A stretch of DNA of 64,000 nucleotides from Membranipora membranacea (Eukaryota > Bryozoa > Gymnolaemata > Cheilostomatida > Membraniporidae), in the NCBI GenBank assembly GCA_914767715.1, contig OU612066.1, positions 23,472,283 through 23,536,282 on the forward strand. The letters run 5' to 3'. How positions within the stretch are numbered: position 1 is the stretch's first letter; each line of letters opens with the position of its first letter. Below, one piece after another: positions 42,501 through 55,490 of this stretch. Under the pieces are notes generated by a model, which saw nothing but the letters and a program-made list of their open reading frames with translations, was not told the origin of the DNA and made no database searches. Made by a program: the position numbers and the translations under genes.

Positions 42501-45329
42501 ACTGGTCAGTGTTTCATATTATACCGACAGACTTTGTATTTTTTCACGCTGCCGTATGACATGTTTTTTTAGTGCAAAAGTCAGCCTCGTTAAATCGGAC
42601 GCTGACAGAGAACGGATAACCGCAGAGCCAAACGGATTTCATATTTGAAACGAGCGACAGTTGTTTCTGCCTCTGAGGTAAGTTTGAAGCAAATCTATTT
42701 TTTAATCCAAGTGAAAAAAAGCATGATACCCACCCTTGGTATATTTTTGAATTTTTTAAGTCAGCGTTATTACCCCTCCAGCTGGTCTCAGGATCTTAAT
42801 ATTTTGCAGTTTGAATAAGGTCAATGGGGGCTCTAACTGGTCAGTGTTTCATATCATTCCGACAGACTTTGTATTTTTTCATGCTGTCGTATGACATGTT
42901 TTTTTAGTGCAAAAGTCGGCCTCGTTAAATCGGACGCTGACAGAGAACGGATAACCGCAGAGCCAAACGGATTTCATATTTGAAACGAGCGAGAGTTGCT
43001 TCTGCTTCTGAGGTAAGTTTGAAGCAAATCGATTTTTTAATCCGAGCGAAAAAAAAGCATGATACCCACCCTTGGCATATTTTTGAATATTTTAAGTCAG
43101 CATTATTACCCCTCCAGCTTGTCTCAGGATCTGTATATTTTACAGTTTGAATAAGGTCAATGGGGGCTCTAACTGGTCAGTGTTTCATATTATTCCGACA
43201 GACTTTGTAATTTTTCACGCAGCCGTATGACGTGTTTTTTTAGTGCAAAAGTCAGCCTCGTTAAATCGGACGCTGACAGAGAACGGATAACCGCAGAGCC
43301 AAACGGATTTCATATTTGAAACGAGCGAGAGTTGCTTCTGCTTCTGAGGTAAGTTTGAAGCAAATCTATTTTTCAATCCGAGCGAAAAAAAAAGCATGAT
43401 ACCCACCCTTGGTATATTTTTGATTTTTTTAAGTCAGCGTTATTACCCCTCCAGCTTGTCTCAGGATCTTTATATTTTGCAGTTTGAATAAGGTCAATGG
43501 GGGCTCTAACTGGTCAGTGTTTCATATCATTCCGACAGACTTTGTATTTTTTCACGCTGCTGTATGACATGTTTTTTTAGTGCAAAAGTCAGCCTCGTTA
43601 AATCGGACGCTGACAGAGAACGGATAACCGCAGAGCCAAACGGATTTCATATTTGAAACGAGCGAGAGTTGCTTCTGCTTCTGAGGTAAGTTTGAAGCAA
43701 ATCCATTTTTTAATCCGGGCGAAAAAAAAGCATGATACCCACCCTTGGTATATTTTTGAATATTTTAAGTCAGCGTTATTACCCCTCCAGCTTGTCTCAG
43801 GATCTTTATATTTTACAGTTTGAATAAGGTCAATGGGGGCTCTAACTGGTCAGTGTTTCATATCATTCCGACAGACTTTGTATTTTTTCACGCTGCTGTA
43901 TGACATGTTTTTTTAGTGCAAAAGTCAGCCTCGTTAAATCGGACGCTGACAGAGAACGGATAACCGCAGAGCCAAACGGATTTCATATTTGAAACGAGCG
44001 AGAGTTGCTTCTGCTTCTGAGGTAAGTTTGAAGCAAATCTAATTTTTAATCCGAGCGAAAAAAAAGCATGATACCCACCCTTGGTATATTTTTGAATTTT
44101 TTAAGTTAGCGTTATTACCCCTCCAGCTTGTCTCAGGATCTTTATATTTTACAGTTTGAATAAGGTCAATGGGGGCTCTAACTGGTCAGTGTTTCATATT
44201 ATTCCGACAGACTTTGTATTTTTTCACGCTGCCGTATGACATGTTTTTTTAGTGCAAAAGTCAGCCTCGTTAAATCGGACGCTGACAGAGAACGGATAAC
44301 CGCAGAGCCAAACGGATTTCATATTTGAAACGAGCGAGAGTTGCTTCTGAGGTAAGTTTGAAGCAAATTTATTTTTTGATCCGAGCGAAAAAAAAGCATG
44401 ATACCCACCCTTGGTATATTTTTGAATTTTTTAAGTCAGCGTCATTACCCCTCCAGCTTGTCTCAGGATCTTTATATTTTGCAGTTTGAATAAGGTCAAT
44501 GGGGGCTCTAACTGGTCAGCGTTTCATATCATTCCGACAGACTTTGTATTTTTTCACGCTGCCGTATGACATGTTTTTTTAGTGCAAAAGTCAGCCTCGT
44601 TCAATCGGACGCTGACAGAGAACGGATAACCGCAGAGCCAAACGGATTTCATATTTGAAACGAGCGAGAGTTGCTTCTGCTTCTGAGGTAAGTTTGAAGC
44701 AAATCCATTTTTTAATCCGAGCGAAAAAAAAGCATGATACCCACCCTTGGCATATTTTTGAATATTTTAAGTCAGCATTATTACCCCTCCAGCTTGTCTC
44801 AGGATCTGTATATTTTACAGTTTGAATAAGGTCAATGGGGGCTCTAACTGGTCAGTGTTTCATATTATTCCGACAGACTTTGTAATTTTTCACGCTGCCG
44901 TATGACGTGTTTTTTTAGTGCAAAAGTCAGCCTCGTTAAATCGGACGCTGACAGAGAACGGATAACCGCAGAGCCAAACGGATTTCATATTTGAAACGAG
45001 CGAGAGTTGCTTCTGCTTCTGAGGTAAGTTTGAAGCAAATCTATTTTTCAATCCGAGCGAAAAAAAAAGCATGATACCCACCCTTGGTATATTTTTGATT
45101 TTTTTAAGTCAGCGTTATTACCCCTCCAGCTTGTCTCAGGATCTTTATATTTTGCAGTTTGAATAAGGTCAATGGGGGCTCTAACTGGTCAGTGTTTCAT
45201 ATCATTCCGACAGACTTTGTATTTTTTCACGCTGCTGTATGACATGTTTTTTTAGTGCAAAAGTCAGCCTCGTTAAATCGGACGCTGACAGAGAACGGAT
45301 AACCGCAGAGCCAAACGGATTTCATATTT
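27540..45329 (+). repeat. Satellite mosaic with GTATGACGTG and 6-bp-deletion monomers
   Basis: About 53 monomers. New diagnostic forms appear: AATCCATTTTTT with CCGGGCGAAA and GAATATTTTAAG; GTATGACGTG; TTGGACGCTGTCAG; CTTTTTTTTAATCCGAGAG; and monomers lacking 6 bp in the GCTTCTGCTTCTG segment (starts near 29,560, 37,620, 38,958 and 44,328). Local duplications are visible, for example the TTGGACGCTGTC monomer near 32,190, 34,210 and 34,880. Near 40,850 and 41,190 two monomers share a TTTGTCATTCTTCACGC variant. No gene is seen. Confidence 0.7.
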
Positions 45330-48300
45330 GAAACGAGCGAGAGTTGCTTCTGCTTCTGAGGTAAGTTTGAAGCAAATCCATTTTTTAATCCGGGCGAAAA
45401 AAAAGCATGATACCCACCCTTGGTATATTTTTGAATATTTTAAGTCAGCGTTATTACCCCTCCAGCTTGTCTCAGGATCTTTATATTTTACAGTTTGAAT
45501 AAGGTCAATGGGGGCTCTAACTGGTCAGTGTTTCATATCATTCCGACAGACTTTGTATTTTTTCACGCTGCTGTATGACATGTTTTTTTAGTGCAAAAGT
45601 CAGCCTCGTTAAATCGGACGCTGACAGAGAACGGATAACCGCAGAGCCAAACGGATTTCATATTTGAAACGAGCGAGAGTTGCTTCTGCTTCTGAGGTAA
45701 GTTTGAAGCAAATCTATTTTTTAATCCGAGCGAAAAAAAAGCATGATACCCACCCTTGGTATATTTTTGAATTTTTCAAGTCAGCGTTATTACCCCTCCA
45801 GCTTGTCTCAGGATCTTTATATTTTACAGTTTGAATAAGGTCAATGGGGGCTCTAACTGGTCAGTGTTTCATATTATTCCGACAGACTTTGTATTTTTTC
45901 ACGCTGCCGTATGACATGTTTTTTTAGTGCAAAAGTCAGCCTCGTTAAATCGGACGCTGACAGAGAACGGATAACCGCAGAGCCAAACGGATTTCATATT
46001 TGAAACGAGCGAGAGTTGCTTCTGAGGTAAGTTTGAAGCAAATTTATTTTTTGATCCGAGCGAAAAAAAAGCATGATACCCACCCTTGGTATATTTTTGA
46101 ATTTTTTAAGTCAGCGTCATTACCCCTCCAGCTTGTCTCAGGATCTTTATATTTTGCAGTTTGAATAAGGTCAATGGGGGCTCTAACTGGTCAGCGTTTC
46201 ATATCATTCCGACAGACTTTGTATTTTTTCACGCTGCCGTATGACATGTTTTTTTAGTGCAAAAGTCAGCCTCGTTCAATCGGACGCTGACAGAGAACGG
46301 ATAACCGCAGAGCCAAACGGATTTCATATTTGAAACGAGCGAGAGTTGCTTCTGCTTCTGAGGTAAGTTTGAAGCAAATCTATTTTTTAATCCGAGCGAA
46401 AAAAAAGCATGATACCCACCCTTGGTATATTTTTGAATTTTTTTAGTCAGAGTTATTACCCCTCCAGCTTGTCTCAGGATCTTTATATTTTGCAGTTTGA
46501 ATAAGGTCAATGGGGGCTCTAACTGGTCAGTGTTTCATATCATTCCGACAGACTTTGCATTTTTTCACGCTGCCGTATGACATGTTTTTTTAGTGCAAAA
46601 GTCAGCCTCGTTAAATCGGACGCTGACAGAGAACGGATAACCGCAGAGCCAAACGGATTTCATATTTGAAACGAGCGAGAGTTGCTTCTGCTTCTGAGGT
46701 AAGTTTGAAGCAAATCTATTTTTTAATCCGAGCGAAAAAAAAGCATGATACCCACCCTTGGTATATTTTTGAATTTTTTAAGTCAGCGTTATTACCCCTC
46801 CAGCTTGTCTCAGGATCTTTATATTTTGCAGTTTGAATAAGGTCAATGGGGGTTCTAACTGGTCAGTGTTTCATATCATTCCGACAGACTTTGTATTTTT
46901 TCACGCTGCCGTATGACATGTTTTTTTAGTGCAAAAGTCAGCCTCGTTAAATCGGACGCTGACGGAGAACGGATAACCGCAGAGCCAAACGGATTTCATA
47001 TTTGAAACGAGCGAGAGTTGCTTCTGCTTCTGAGGTAAGTTTGAAGCAAATCTTTTTTTTAATCCGAGAGAAAAAAAAGCATGATAGCCACCCTTGGTAT
47101 ATTTTTGAATTTTTTAAGTCAGCGTTATTACCCCTCCAGCTTGTCTAAGGATCTTTATATTTTACAGTTTGAATAATGTCAATGGGGGCTCTAACTGGTC
47201 AGTGTTTCATATCATTCCGACAGACTTTGTATTTTTTCACGCTGCCGTATGACATGTTTTTTTAGTGCAAAAGTCAGCCTCGTTAAATCGGACGCTGACA
47301 GAGAACGGATAACCGCAGAGCCAAAGGGATTTCATATTTGAAACGAGCGAGAGTTGCTTCTGCTTCTGAGGTAAGTTTGAAGCAAATCTATTTTTTAATC
47401 CGAGCGAAAAAAAAGCATGATACCCACCCTTGGTATATTTTTGAATTTTTTAAGTCAGCGTTATTACCCCTCCAGCTTGTCTCAGGATCTTTATATTTTA
47501 CAGTTTGAATAAGGTCAATGGGGGCTCTAACTGGTCAGTGTTTCATATTATTCCGACAGACTTTGTATTTTTTCACGCTGCCGTATGACATGTTTTTTTA
47601 GTGCAAAAGTCAGCCTCGTTAAATCGGACGCTGACAGAGAACGGATAACCGCAGAGCCAAACGGATTTCATATTTGAAACGAGCGAGAGTTGCTTCTGAG
47701 GTAAGTTTGAAGCAAATTTATTTTTTGATCCGAGCGAAAAAAAAGCATGATACCCACCCTTGGTATATTTTTGAATTTTTTAAGTCAGCGTCATTACCCC
47801 TCCAGCTTGTCTCAGGATCTTTATATTTTGCAGTTTGAATAAGGTCAATGGGGGCTCTAACTGGTCAGCGTTTCATATCATTCCGACAGACTTTGTATTT
47901 TTTCACGCTGCCGTATGACATGTTTTTTTAGTGCAAAAGTCAGCCTCGTTCAATCGGACGCTGACAGAGAACGGATAACCGCAGAGCCAAACGGATTTCA
48001 TATTTGAAACGAGCGAGAGTTGCTTCTGCTTCTGAGGTAAGTTTGAAGCAAATCTATTTTTTAATCCGAGCGAAAAAAAAGCATGATACCCACCCTTGGT
48101 ATATTTTTGAATTTTTTTAGTCAGAGTTATTACCCCTCCAGCTTGTCTCAGGATCTTTATATTTTGCAGTTTGAATAAGGTCAATGGGGGCTCTAACTGG
48201 TCAGTGTTTCATATCATTCCGACAGACTTTGCATTTTTTCACGCTGCCGTATGACATGTTTTTTTAGTGCAAAAGTCAGCCTCGTTAAATCGGACGCTGA

Positions 48301-51300
48301 CAGAGAACGGATAACCGCAGAGCCAAACGGATTTCATATTTGAAACGAGCGAGAGTTGCTTCTGCTTCTGAGGTAAGTTTGAAGCAAATCCATTTTTTAA
48401 TCCGGGCGAAAAAAAAGCATGATACCCACCCTTGGTATATTTTTGAATATTTTAAGTCAGCGTTATTACCCCTCCAGCTTGTCTCAGGATCTTTATATTT
48501 TACAGTTTGAATAAGGTCAATGGGGGCTCTAACTGGTCAGTGTTTCATATCATTCCGACAGACTTTGTATTTTTTCACGCTGCTGTATGACATGTTTTTT
48601 TAGTGCAAAAGTCAGCCTCGTTAAATCGGACGCTGACAGAGAACGGATAACCGCAGAGCCAAACGGATTTCATATTTGAAACGAGCGAGAGTTGCTTCTG
48701 CTTCTGAGGTAAGTTTGAAGCAAATCTATTTTTTAATCCGAGCGAAAAAAAAGCATGATACCCACCCTTGGTATATTTTTGAATTTTTCAAGTCAGCGTT
48801 ATTACCCCTCCAGCTTGTCTCAGGATCTTTATATTTTACAGTTTGAATAAGGTCAATGGGGGCTCTAACTGGTCAGTGTTTCATATTATTCCGACAGACT
48901 TTGTATTTTTTCACGCTGCCGTATGACATGTTTTTTTAGTGCAAAAGTCAGCCTCGTTAAATCGGACGCTGACAGAGAACGGATAACCGCAGAGCCAAAC
49001 GGATTTCATATTTGAAACGAGCGAGAGTTGCTTCTGAGGTAAGTTTGAAGCAAATTTATTTTTTGATCCGAGCGAAAAAAAAGCATGATACCCACCCTTG
49101 GTATATTTTTGAATTTTTTAAGTCAGCGTCATTACCCCTCCAGCTTGTCTCAGGATCTTTATATTTTGCAGTTTGAATAAGGTCAATGGGGGCTCTAACT
49201 GGTCAGCGTTTCATATCATTCCGACAGACTTTGTATTTTTTCACGCTGCCGTATGACATGTTTTTTTAGTGCAAAAGTCAGCCTCGTTCAATCGGACGCT
49301 GACAGAGAACGGATAACCGCAGAGCCAAACGGATTTCATATTTGAAACGAGCGAGAGTTGCTTCTGCTTCTGAGGTAAGTTTGAAGCAAATCTATTTTTT
49401 AATCCGAGCGAAAAAAAAGCATGATACCCACCCTTGGTATATTTTTGAATTTTTTTAGTCAGAGTTATTACCCCTCCAGCTTGTCTCAGGATCTTTATAT
49501 TTTGCAGTTTGAATAAGGTCAATGGGGGCTCTAACTGGTCAGTGTTTCATATCATTCCGACAGACTTTGCATTTTTTCACGCTGCCGTATGACATGTTTT
49601 TTTAGTGCAAAAGTCAGCCTCGTTAAATCGGACGCTGACAGAGAACGGATAACCGCAGAGCCAAACGGATTTCATATTTGAAACGAGCGAGAGTTGCTTC
49701 TGCTTCTGAGGTAAGTTTGAAGCAAATCTATTTTTTAATCCGAGCGAAAAAAAAGCATGATACCCACCCTTGGTATATTTTTGAATTTTTTAAGTCAGCG
49801 TTATTACCCCTCCAGCTTGTCTCAGGATCTTTATATTTTGCAGTTTGAATAAGGTCAATGGGGGTTCTAACTGGTCAGTGTTTCATATCATTCCGACAGA
49901 CTTTGTATTTTTTCACGCTGCCGTATGACATGTTTTTTTAGTGCAAAAGTCAGCCTCGTTAAATCGGACGCTGACGGAGAACGGATAACCGCAGAGCCAA
50001 ACGGATTTCATATTTGAAACGAGCGAGAGTTGCTTCTGCTTCTGAGGTAAGTTTGAAGCAAATCTTTTTTTTAATCCGAGAGAAAAAAAAGCATGATAGC
50101 CACCCTTGGTATATTTTTGAATTTTTTAAGTCAGCGTTATTACCCCTCCAGCTTGTCTAAGGATCTTTATATTTTACAGTTTGAATAATGTCAATGGGGG
50201 CTCTAACTGGTCAGTGTTTCATATCATTCCGACAGACTTTGTATTTTTTCACGCTGCCGTATGACATGTTTTTTTAGTGCAAAAGTCAGCCTCGTTAAAT
50301 CGGACGCTGACAGAGAACGGATAACCGCAGAGCCAAAGGGATTTCATATTTGAAACGAGCGAGAGTTGCTTCTGCTTCTGAGGTAAGTTTGAAGCAAATC
50401 TATTTTTTAATCCGAGCGAAAAAAAAGCATGATACCCACCCTTGGTATATTTTTGAATTTTTTAAGTCAGCGTTATTACCCCTCCAGCTTGTCTCAGGAT
50501 CTTTATATTTTACAGTTTGAATAAGGTCAATGGGGGCTCTAACTGGTCAGTGTTTCATATTATTCCGACAGACTTTGTATTTTTTCACGCTGCCGTATGA
50601 CATGTTTTTTTAGTGCAAAAGTCAGCCTCGTTAAATCGGACGCTGACAGAGAACGGATAACCGCAGAGCCAAACGGATTTCATATTTGAAACGAGCGAGA
50701 GTTGCTTCTGAGGTAAGTTTGAAGCAAATTTATTTTTTGATCCGAGCGAAAAAAAAGCATGATACCCACCCTTGGTATATTTTTGAATTTTTTAAGTCAG
50801 CGTCATTACCCCTCCAGCTTGTCTCAGGATCTTTATATTTTGCAGTTTGAATAAGGTCAATGGGGGCTCTAACTGGTCAGCGTTTCATATCATTCCGACA
50901 GACTTTGTATTTTTTCACGCTGCCGTATGACATGTTTTTTTAGTGCAAAAGTCAGCCTCGTTAAATCGGACGCTGACAGAGAACGGATAACCGCAGAGCC
51001 AAACGGATTTCATATTTGAAACGAGCGAGAGTTGCTTCTGCTTCTGAGGTAAGTTTGAAGCAAATCTATTTTTTAATCCGAGCGAAAAAAAAGCATGATA
51101 CCCACCCTTGGTATATTTTTGAATTTTTTTAGTCAGAGTTATTACCCCTCCAGCTTGTCTCAGGATCTTTATATTTTGCAGTTTGAATAAGGTCAATGGG
51201 GGCTCTAACTGGTCAGTGTTTCATATCATTCCGACAGACTTTGCATTTTTTCACGCTGCCGTATGACATGTTTTTTTAGTGCAAAAGTCAGCCTCGTTAA

Positions 51301-51353
51301 ATCGGACGCTGACAGAGAACGGATAACCGCAGAGCCAAACGGATTTCATATTT
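45330..51353 (+). repeat. Nine-monomer higher-order unit, two copies of 3,012 bp
   Basis: Copies are 45,330-48,341 and 48,342-51,353. 3,012 is exactly nine times 336 minus two 6-bp deletions. Each copy runs: AATCCATTTTTT/CCGGGCG monomer, TTTTTCAAGTC monomer, a 5-monomer group opened by a 6-bp-deleted monomer (46,002 and 49,014), then a 6-bp-deleted monomer (47,676 and 50,688) and a TTTTTTTAGTCAGAG/CTTTGCATTT monomer. The copies differ at very few sites; one is CTCGTTCAATCGG versus CTCGTTAAATCGG near 50,960. Confidence 0.9.
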
Positions 51354-52361
51354 GAAACGAGCGAGAGTTGCTTCTGCTTCTGAGGTAAGTTTGAAGCAAA
51401 TCTATTTTTTAATCCGAGCGAAAAAAAAGCATGATACCCACCCTTGGTATATTTTTGAATTTTTTAAGTCAGCGTTATTACCCCTCCAGCTTGTCTCAGG
51501 ATCTTTATATTTTGCAGTTTGAATAAGGTCAATGGGGGTTCTAACTGGTCAGTGTTTCATATCATTCCGACAGACTTTGTATTTTTTCACGCTGCCGTAT
51601 GACATGTTTTTTTAGTGCAAAAGTCAGCCTCGTTAAATCGGACGCTGACGGAGAACGGATAACCGCAGAGCCAAACGGATTTCATATTTGAAACGAGCGA
51701 GAGTTGCTTCTGCTTCTGAGGTAAGTTTGAAGCAAATCTTTTTTTTAATCCGAGAGAAAAAAAAGCATGATAGCCACCCTTGGTATATTTTTGAATTTTT
51801 TAAGTCAGCGTTATTACCCCTCCAGCTTGTCTAAGGATCTTTATATTTTACAGTTTGAATAAGGTCAATGGGGGCTCTAACTGGTCAGTGTTTCATATCA
51901 TTCCGACAGACTTTGTATTTTTTCACGCTGCCGTATGACATGTTTTTTTAGTGCAAAAGTCAGCCTCGTTAAATCGGACGCTGACAGAGAACGGATAACC
52001 GCAGAGCCAAAGGGATTTCATATTTGAAACGAGCGAGAGTTGCTTCTGCTTCTGAGGTAAGTTTGAAGCAAATCTATTTTTTAATCCGAGCGAAAAAAAA
52101 GCATGATACCCACCCTTGGTATATTTTTGAATTTTTTAAGTCAGCGTTATTACCCCTCCAGCTTGTCTCAGGATCTTTATATTTTACAGTTTGAATAAGG
52201 TCAATGGGGGCTCTAACTGGTCAGTGTTTCATATTATTCCGACAGACTTTGTATTTTTTCACGCTGCCGTATGACGTGTTTTTTTAGTGCAAAAGTCAGC
52301 CTCGTTAAATCGGACGCTGACAGAGAACGGATAACCGCAGAGCCAAACGGATTTCATATTT
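51354..52361 (+). repeat. Partial third copy of the 5-monomer group
   Basis: Three monomers carry, in order, GGGGGTTCTAAC with GACGGAGAAC, then CTTTTTTTTAATCCGAGAG with GATAGCCACC, then a GTATGACGTG monomer. The first two repeat the order at 46,668/47,004 and 49,680/50,016, so the higher-order pattern stops here. Confidence 0.75.
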
Positions 52362-55300
52362 GAAACGAGCGAGAGTTGCTTCTGCTTCTGAGGTAAGTTT
52401 GAAGCAAATCTATTTTTTAATCCGAGCGAAAAAAAAGCATGATACCCACCCTTAGTATATTTTTGAATTTTTTAAGTCAGCGTTATTACCCCTCCAGCTT
52501 GTCTCAGGATCTTTATATTCTGCAGTTTGAATAAGGTCAATGGGGGCTCTAACTGGTCAGTGTTTCATATTATTCCGACAGACTTTGTATTTTTTCACGC
52601 TGCCGTATGACATGTTTTTTTAGTGCAAAAGTCAGCCTCGTTAAATCGGACGCTGACAGAGAACGGATAACTGCAGAGCCAAACGGATTTCATATTTGAA
52701 ACGAGCGAGAGTTGCTCCTGCTTCTGAGGTAAGTTTGAAGCAAATCTATTTTTTAATCCGAGCGAAAAAAAAGCATGATACCCACCCTTAGTATATTTTT
52801 TAATTTTTTAATTTAGCGTTATTACCCCTCCAGCTTGTCTCAGGATCTTTATATTCTGCAGTTTGAATAAGGTCAATGGGGGCTCTAACTGGTCAGTGTT
52901 TCATATTATTCCGACAGACTTTGTATTTTTTCACGCTGCCGTATGACATGTTTTTTTAGTGCAAAAGTCAGCCTCGTTAAATCGGACGCTGACAGAGAAC
53001 GGATAACTGCAGAGCCAAACGGATTTCATATTTGAAACGAGCGAGAGTTGCTCCTGCTTCTGAGGTAAGTTTGAAGCAAATCTATTTTTCATCCGAGCGA
53101 AAAAAAAGCATGATACCCACCCTTAGTATATTTTTGAATTTTTTAAGTCAGCGTTATTACCCCTCCAGCTTGTCTCAGCATCTTTATATTCTGCAGTTTG
53201 AATAAGGTCAATGGGGGCTCTAACTGGTCAGTGTTTCATATTATTCCGACAGACTTTGTATTTTTTCACGCTGCCGTATGACATGTTTTTATAGTGCAAA
53301 AGTCAGCCTCGTTAAATCGGACGCTGACAGAGAACGGATAACTGCAGAGCCAAACGGATTTCATATTTGAAACGAGCGAGAGTTGCTCCTGCTTCTGAGG
53401 TAAGTTTGAAGCAAATCTATTTTTTAATCCGAGCGAATAAAAAGCATGATACCCACCCTTAGTATATTTTTGAATTTTTTAAGTCAGCGTTATTACCCCT
53501 CCAGCTTGTCTCAGCATCTTTATATTCTGCAGTTTGAATAAGGTCAATGGGGGCTCTAACTGGTCAGTGTTTCATATTATTCCGACAGACTTTGTATTTT
53601 TTCACGCTGCCGTATGACATGTTTTTTTAGTGCAAAAGTCAGCCTCGTTAAATCGGACGCTGACAGAGAACGAATAACTGCAGAGCCAAACGGATTTCAT
53701 ATTTGAAACGAGCGAGAGTTGCTCCTGCTTCTGAGGTAAGTTTGAAGCAAATCTATTTTTTAATCCGAGCGAAGAAAAAGCATGATACCCACCCTTAGTA
53801 TATTTTTGAATTTTTTAAGTCAGCGTTATTACCCCTCCAGCTTGTCTCAGGATCTTTATATTCTGCAGTTTGAATAAGGTCAATGGGGGCTCTAACTGGT
53901 CAGTGTTTCATATTATTCCGACAGACTTTGTATTTTTTAACGCTGCCCTATGACATGTTTTTTTAGTGCAAAAGTCAGCCTCGTTAAATCGGACGCTGAC
54001 AGAGAACGGATAACTGCAGAGCCAAACGGATTTCATATTTGAAACGAGCGAGAGTTGCTCCTGCTTCTGAGGTAAGTTTGAAGCAAATCTATTTTTTAAT
54101 CCGAGCGAAAAAAAAGCATGATACCCACCCTTAGTATATTTTTGAATTTTTTAAGTCAGCCTTATTACCCCTCCAGCTTGTCTCAGGATCTTTATATTCT
54201 GCAGTTTGAATAAGGTCAATGGGGGCTCTAACTGGTCAGTTTTTCATATTCTTCCGACAGACTTTGTATTTTTTCACGCTGCCGTATGACATGTTTTTTT
54301 AGTGCAAAACTCAGCCTCGTTAAATCGGACGCTGACAGAGAACGGATAACTGCGGAGCCAAACGGATTTCATATTTGAAACGAGCGAGAGTTGCTCCTGC
54401 TTCTGAGGTAAGTTTGAAGCAAATCTATTTTTCATCCGAGCGACAAAAAAGCATGATACCCACCCTTAGTATATTTTTGAATTTTTTAAGTCAGCGTTAT
54501 TACCCCTCCAGCTTGTCTCAGGATCTTTATATTCTGCAGTTTGAATAAGGTCAATGGGGGCTCTAACTGGTCAGTGTTTCATATTATTCCGACAGACTTT
54601 GTATTTTTTCACGCTGCCGTATGACATGTTTTTTTAGTGCAAAAGTCAGCCTCGTTAAATCGGACGCTGACAGAGAACGGATAACTGCAGAGCCAAACGG
54701 ATTTCATATTTGAAACGAGCGAGAGTTGCTCCTGCTTCTGAGGTAAGTTTGAAGCAAATCTATTTTTTAATCCTAGCGAAAAAAAAGCATGGTACCCACC
54801 CTTAGTATATTTTTGAATTTTTTAAGTCGGCGTTTATACACCTCCAGCTTGTCTCAGGATTTTTATATTCTGCAGTTTGAATAAGGTCAATGGGGGCTCT
54901 AACTGGTCAGTGTTTCATATAATTCCGACAGACTTTGTATTTTTTCACGCTGCCGTATGACATGTTTTTTTAGTGCAAAAGTCAGCCTCGTTAAATCGGA
55001 CGCTGACAGAGAACGGATAACTGCAGAGCCAAACGGATTTCATATTTGAAACGAGCGAGAGTTGCTTCTGCTTCTGAGGTAAGTTTGAAGCAAATCTATT
55101 TTTTAATCCTAGCGAAAAAAAAGCAAGATACCCACCCTTAGTATATTTTTGAATTTTTTAAGTCAGCGTTATTACCCCTCCAGCTTGTCTCAGGATTTTT
55201 ATATTCTGCAGTTTGAATAAGGTCAATGGGGGCTCTAACTGGTCAGTGTTTCATATTACTCCGACAGACTTTGTATTTTTTCACGCTGCCGTATGACATG

Positions 55301-55383
55301 TTTTTTTAGTGCAAAAGTCAGCCTCGTTAAATCGGACGCTGACAGAGAACGGATAACTGCAGAGCCAAACGGATTTCATATTT
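52362..55383 (+). repeat. Array-edge subfamily, nine monomers
   Basis: All nine monomers share variants not seen elsewhere in the array: CCCTTAGTATATT, TATATTCTGCAG and GATAACTGC. Seven also have TTGCTCCTGC. Two of the changes each create CTGCAG, so most units carry two such sites. Point changes peculiar to one copy are more common than inside the array, as expected at an edge where exchange homogenises less. Confidence 0.85.
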
Positions 55384-55490
55384 GAAACGAGCAAGAGTTG
55401 CTTCTGCTTTTGAGGTAAATTTGAAGCAAATCTATTTTTTATCCCGAGCGAAAAAAAAGCATGATACCCACCCTTGGTGTATTTGTGAAT
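55384..55490 (+). repeat. Truncated last monomer
   Basis: 107 bp of a monomer carrying several private changes (CGAGCAAGAG, GCTTTTGAGGTAAATTTG, TTATCCCGAGC, GGTGTATTTGTG). Similarity stops at TGAAT at 55,490. It shows GGTGTATT rather than the edge-subfamily AGTATATT, so it belongs to an older type. Confidence 0.85.

Larger units (their letters stand above)
1..55490 (+). repeat. 336-bp satellite tandem array, about 165 copies
   Basis: The same unit recurs head to tail without interruption. Copy starts (GAAACGAGCG, or variants such as GATACGAGCG) fall at 1, 337, 673, 1009, 1345 and so on to 55,048 and 55,384. Unit length is 336 bp, with 334-338 from homopolymer indels and 330 in a recurrent deletion form. 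The last start fits 165 complete monomers with about 57 bp of net loss, of which eight 6-bp deletions explain 48. All copies share one orientation. The unit is AT-rich with several A/T tracts of 6-8 bases. It contains no rRNA, tRNA or known U-snRNA sequence that I recognise. The array continues past the left edge. Short open frames recur only because 336 is divisible by three; I do not annotate them as genes. Confidence 0.98.

Noticed and set aside
1-55490. Recurrent open frames of 62-93 codons on both strands of the satellite
   Set aside because: They repeat because the 336-bp unit is divisible by three, are broken in many copies by single changes, overlap on both strands, often lack a good ATG and resemble no known domain.
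1-55490. CRISPR array, 5S rRNA or known U-snRNA gene cluster
   Set aside because: No alternating spacers; no 5S, U1, U2, U4, U5 or U6 signature sequence in the monomer. The ACTTACCT on the minus strand resembles the U1 5' end only because the plus strand carries a splice-donor-like site.
1-55490. CENP-B box in the monomer
   Set aside because: The nearest match, TTCGCTCGG on the minus strand, lacks the required A and CGGG positions.
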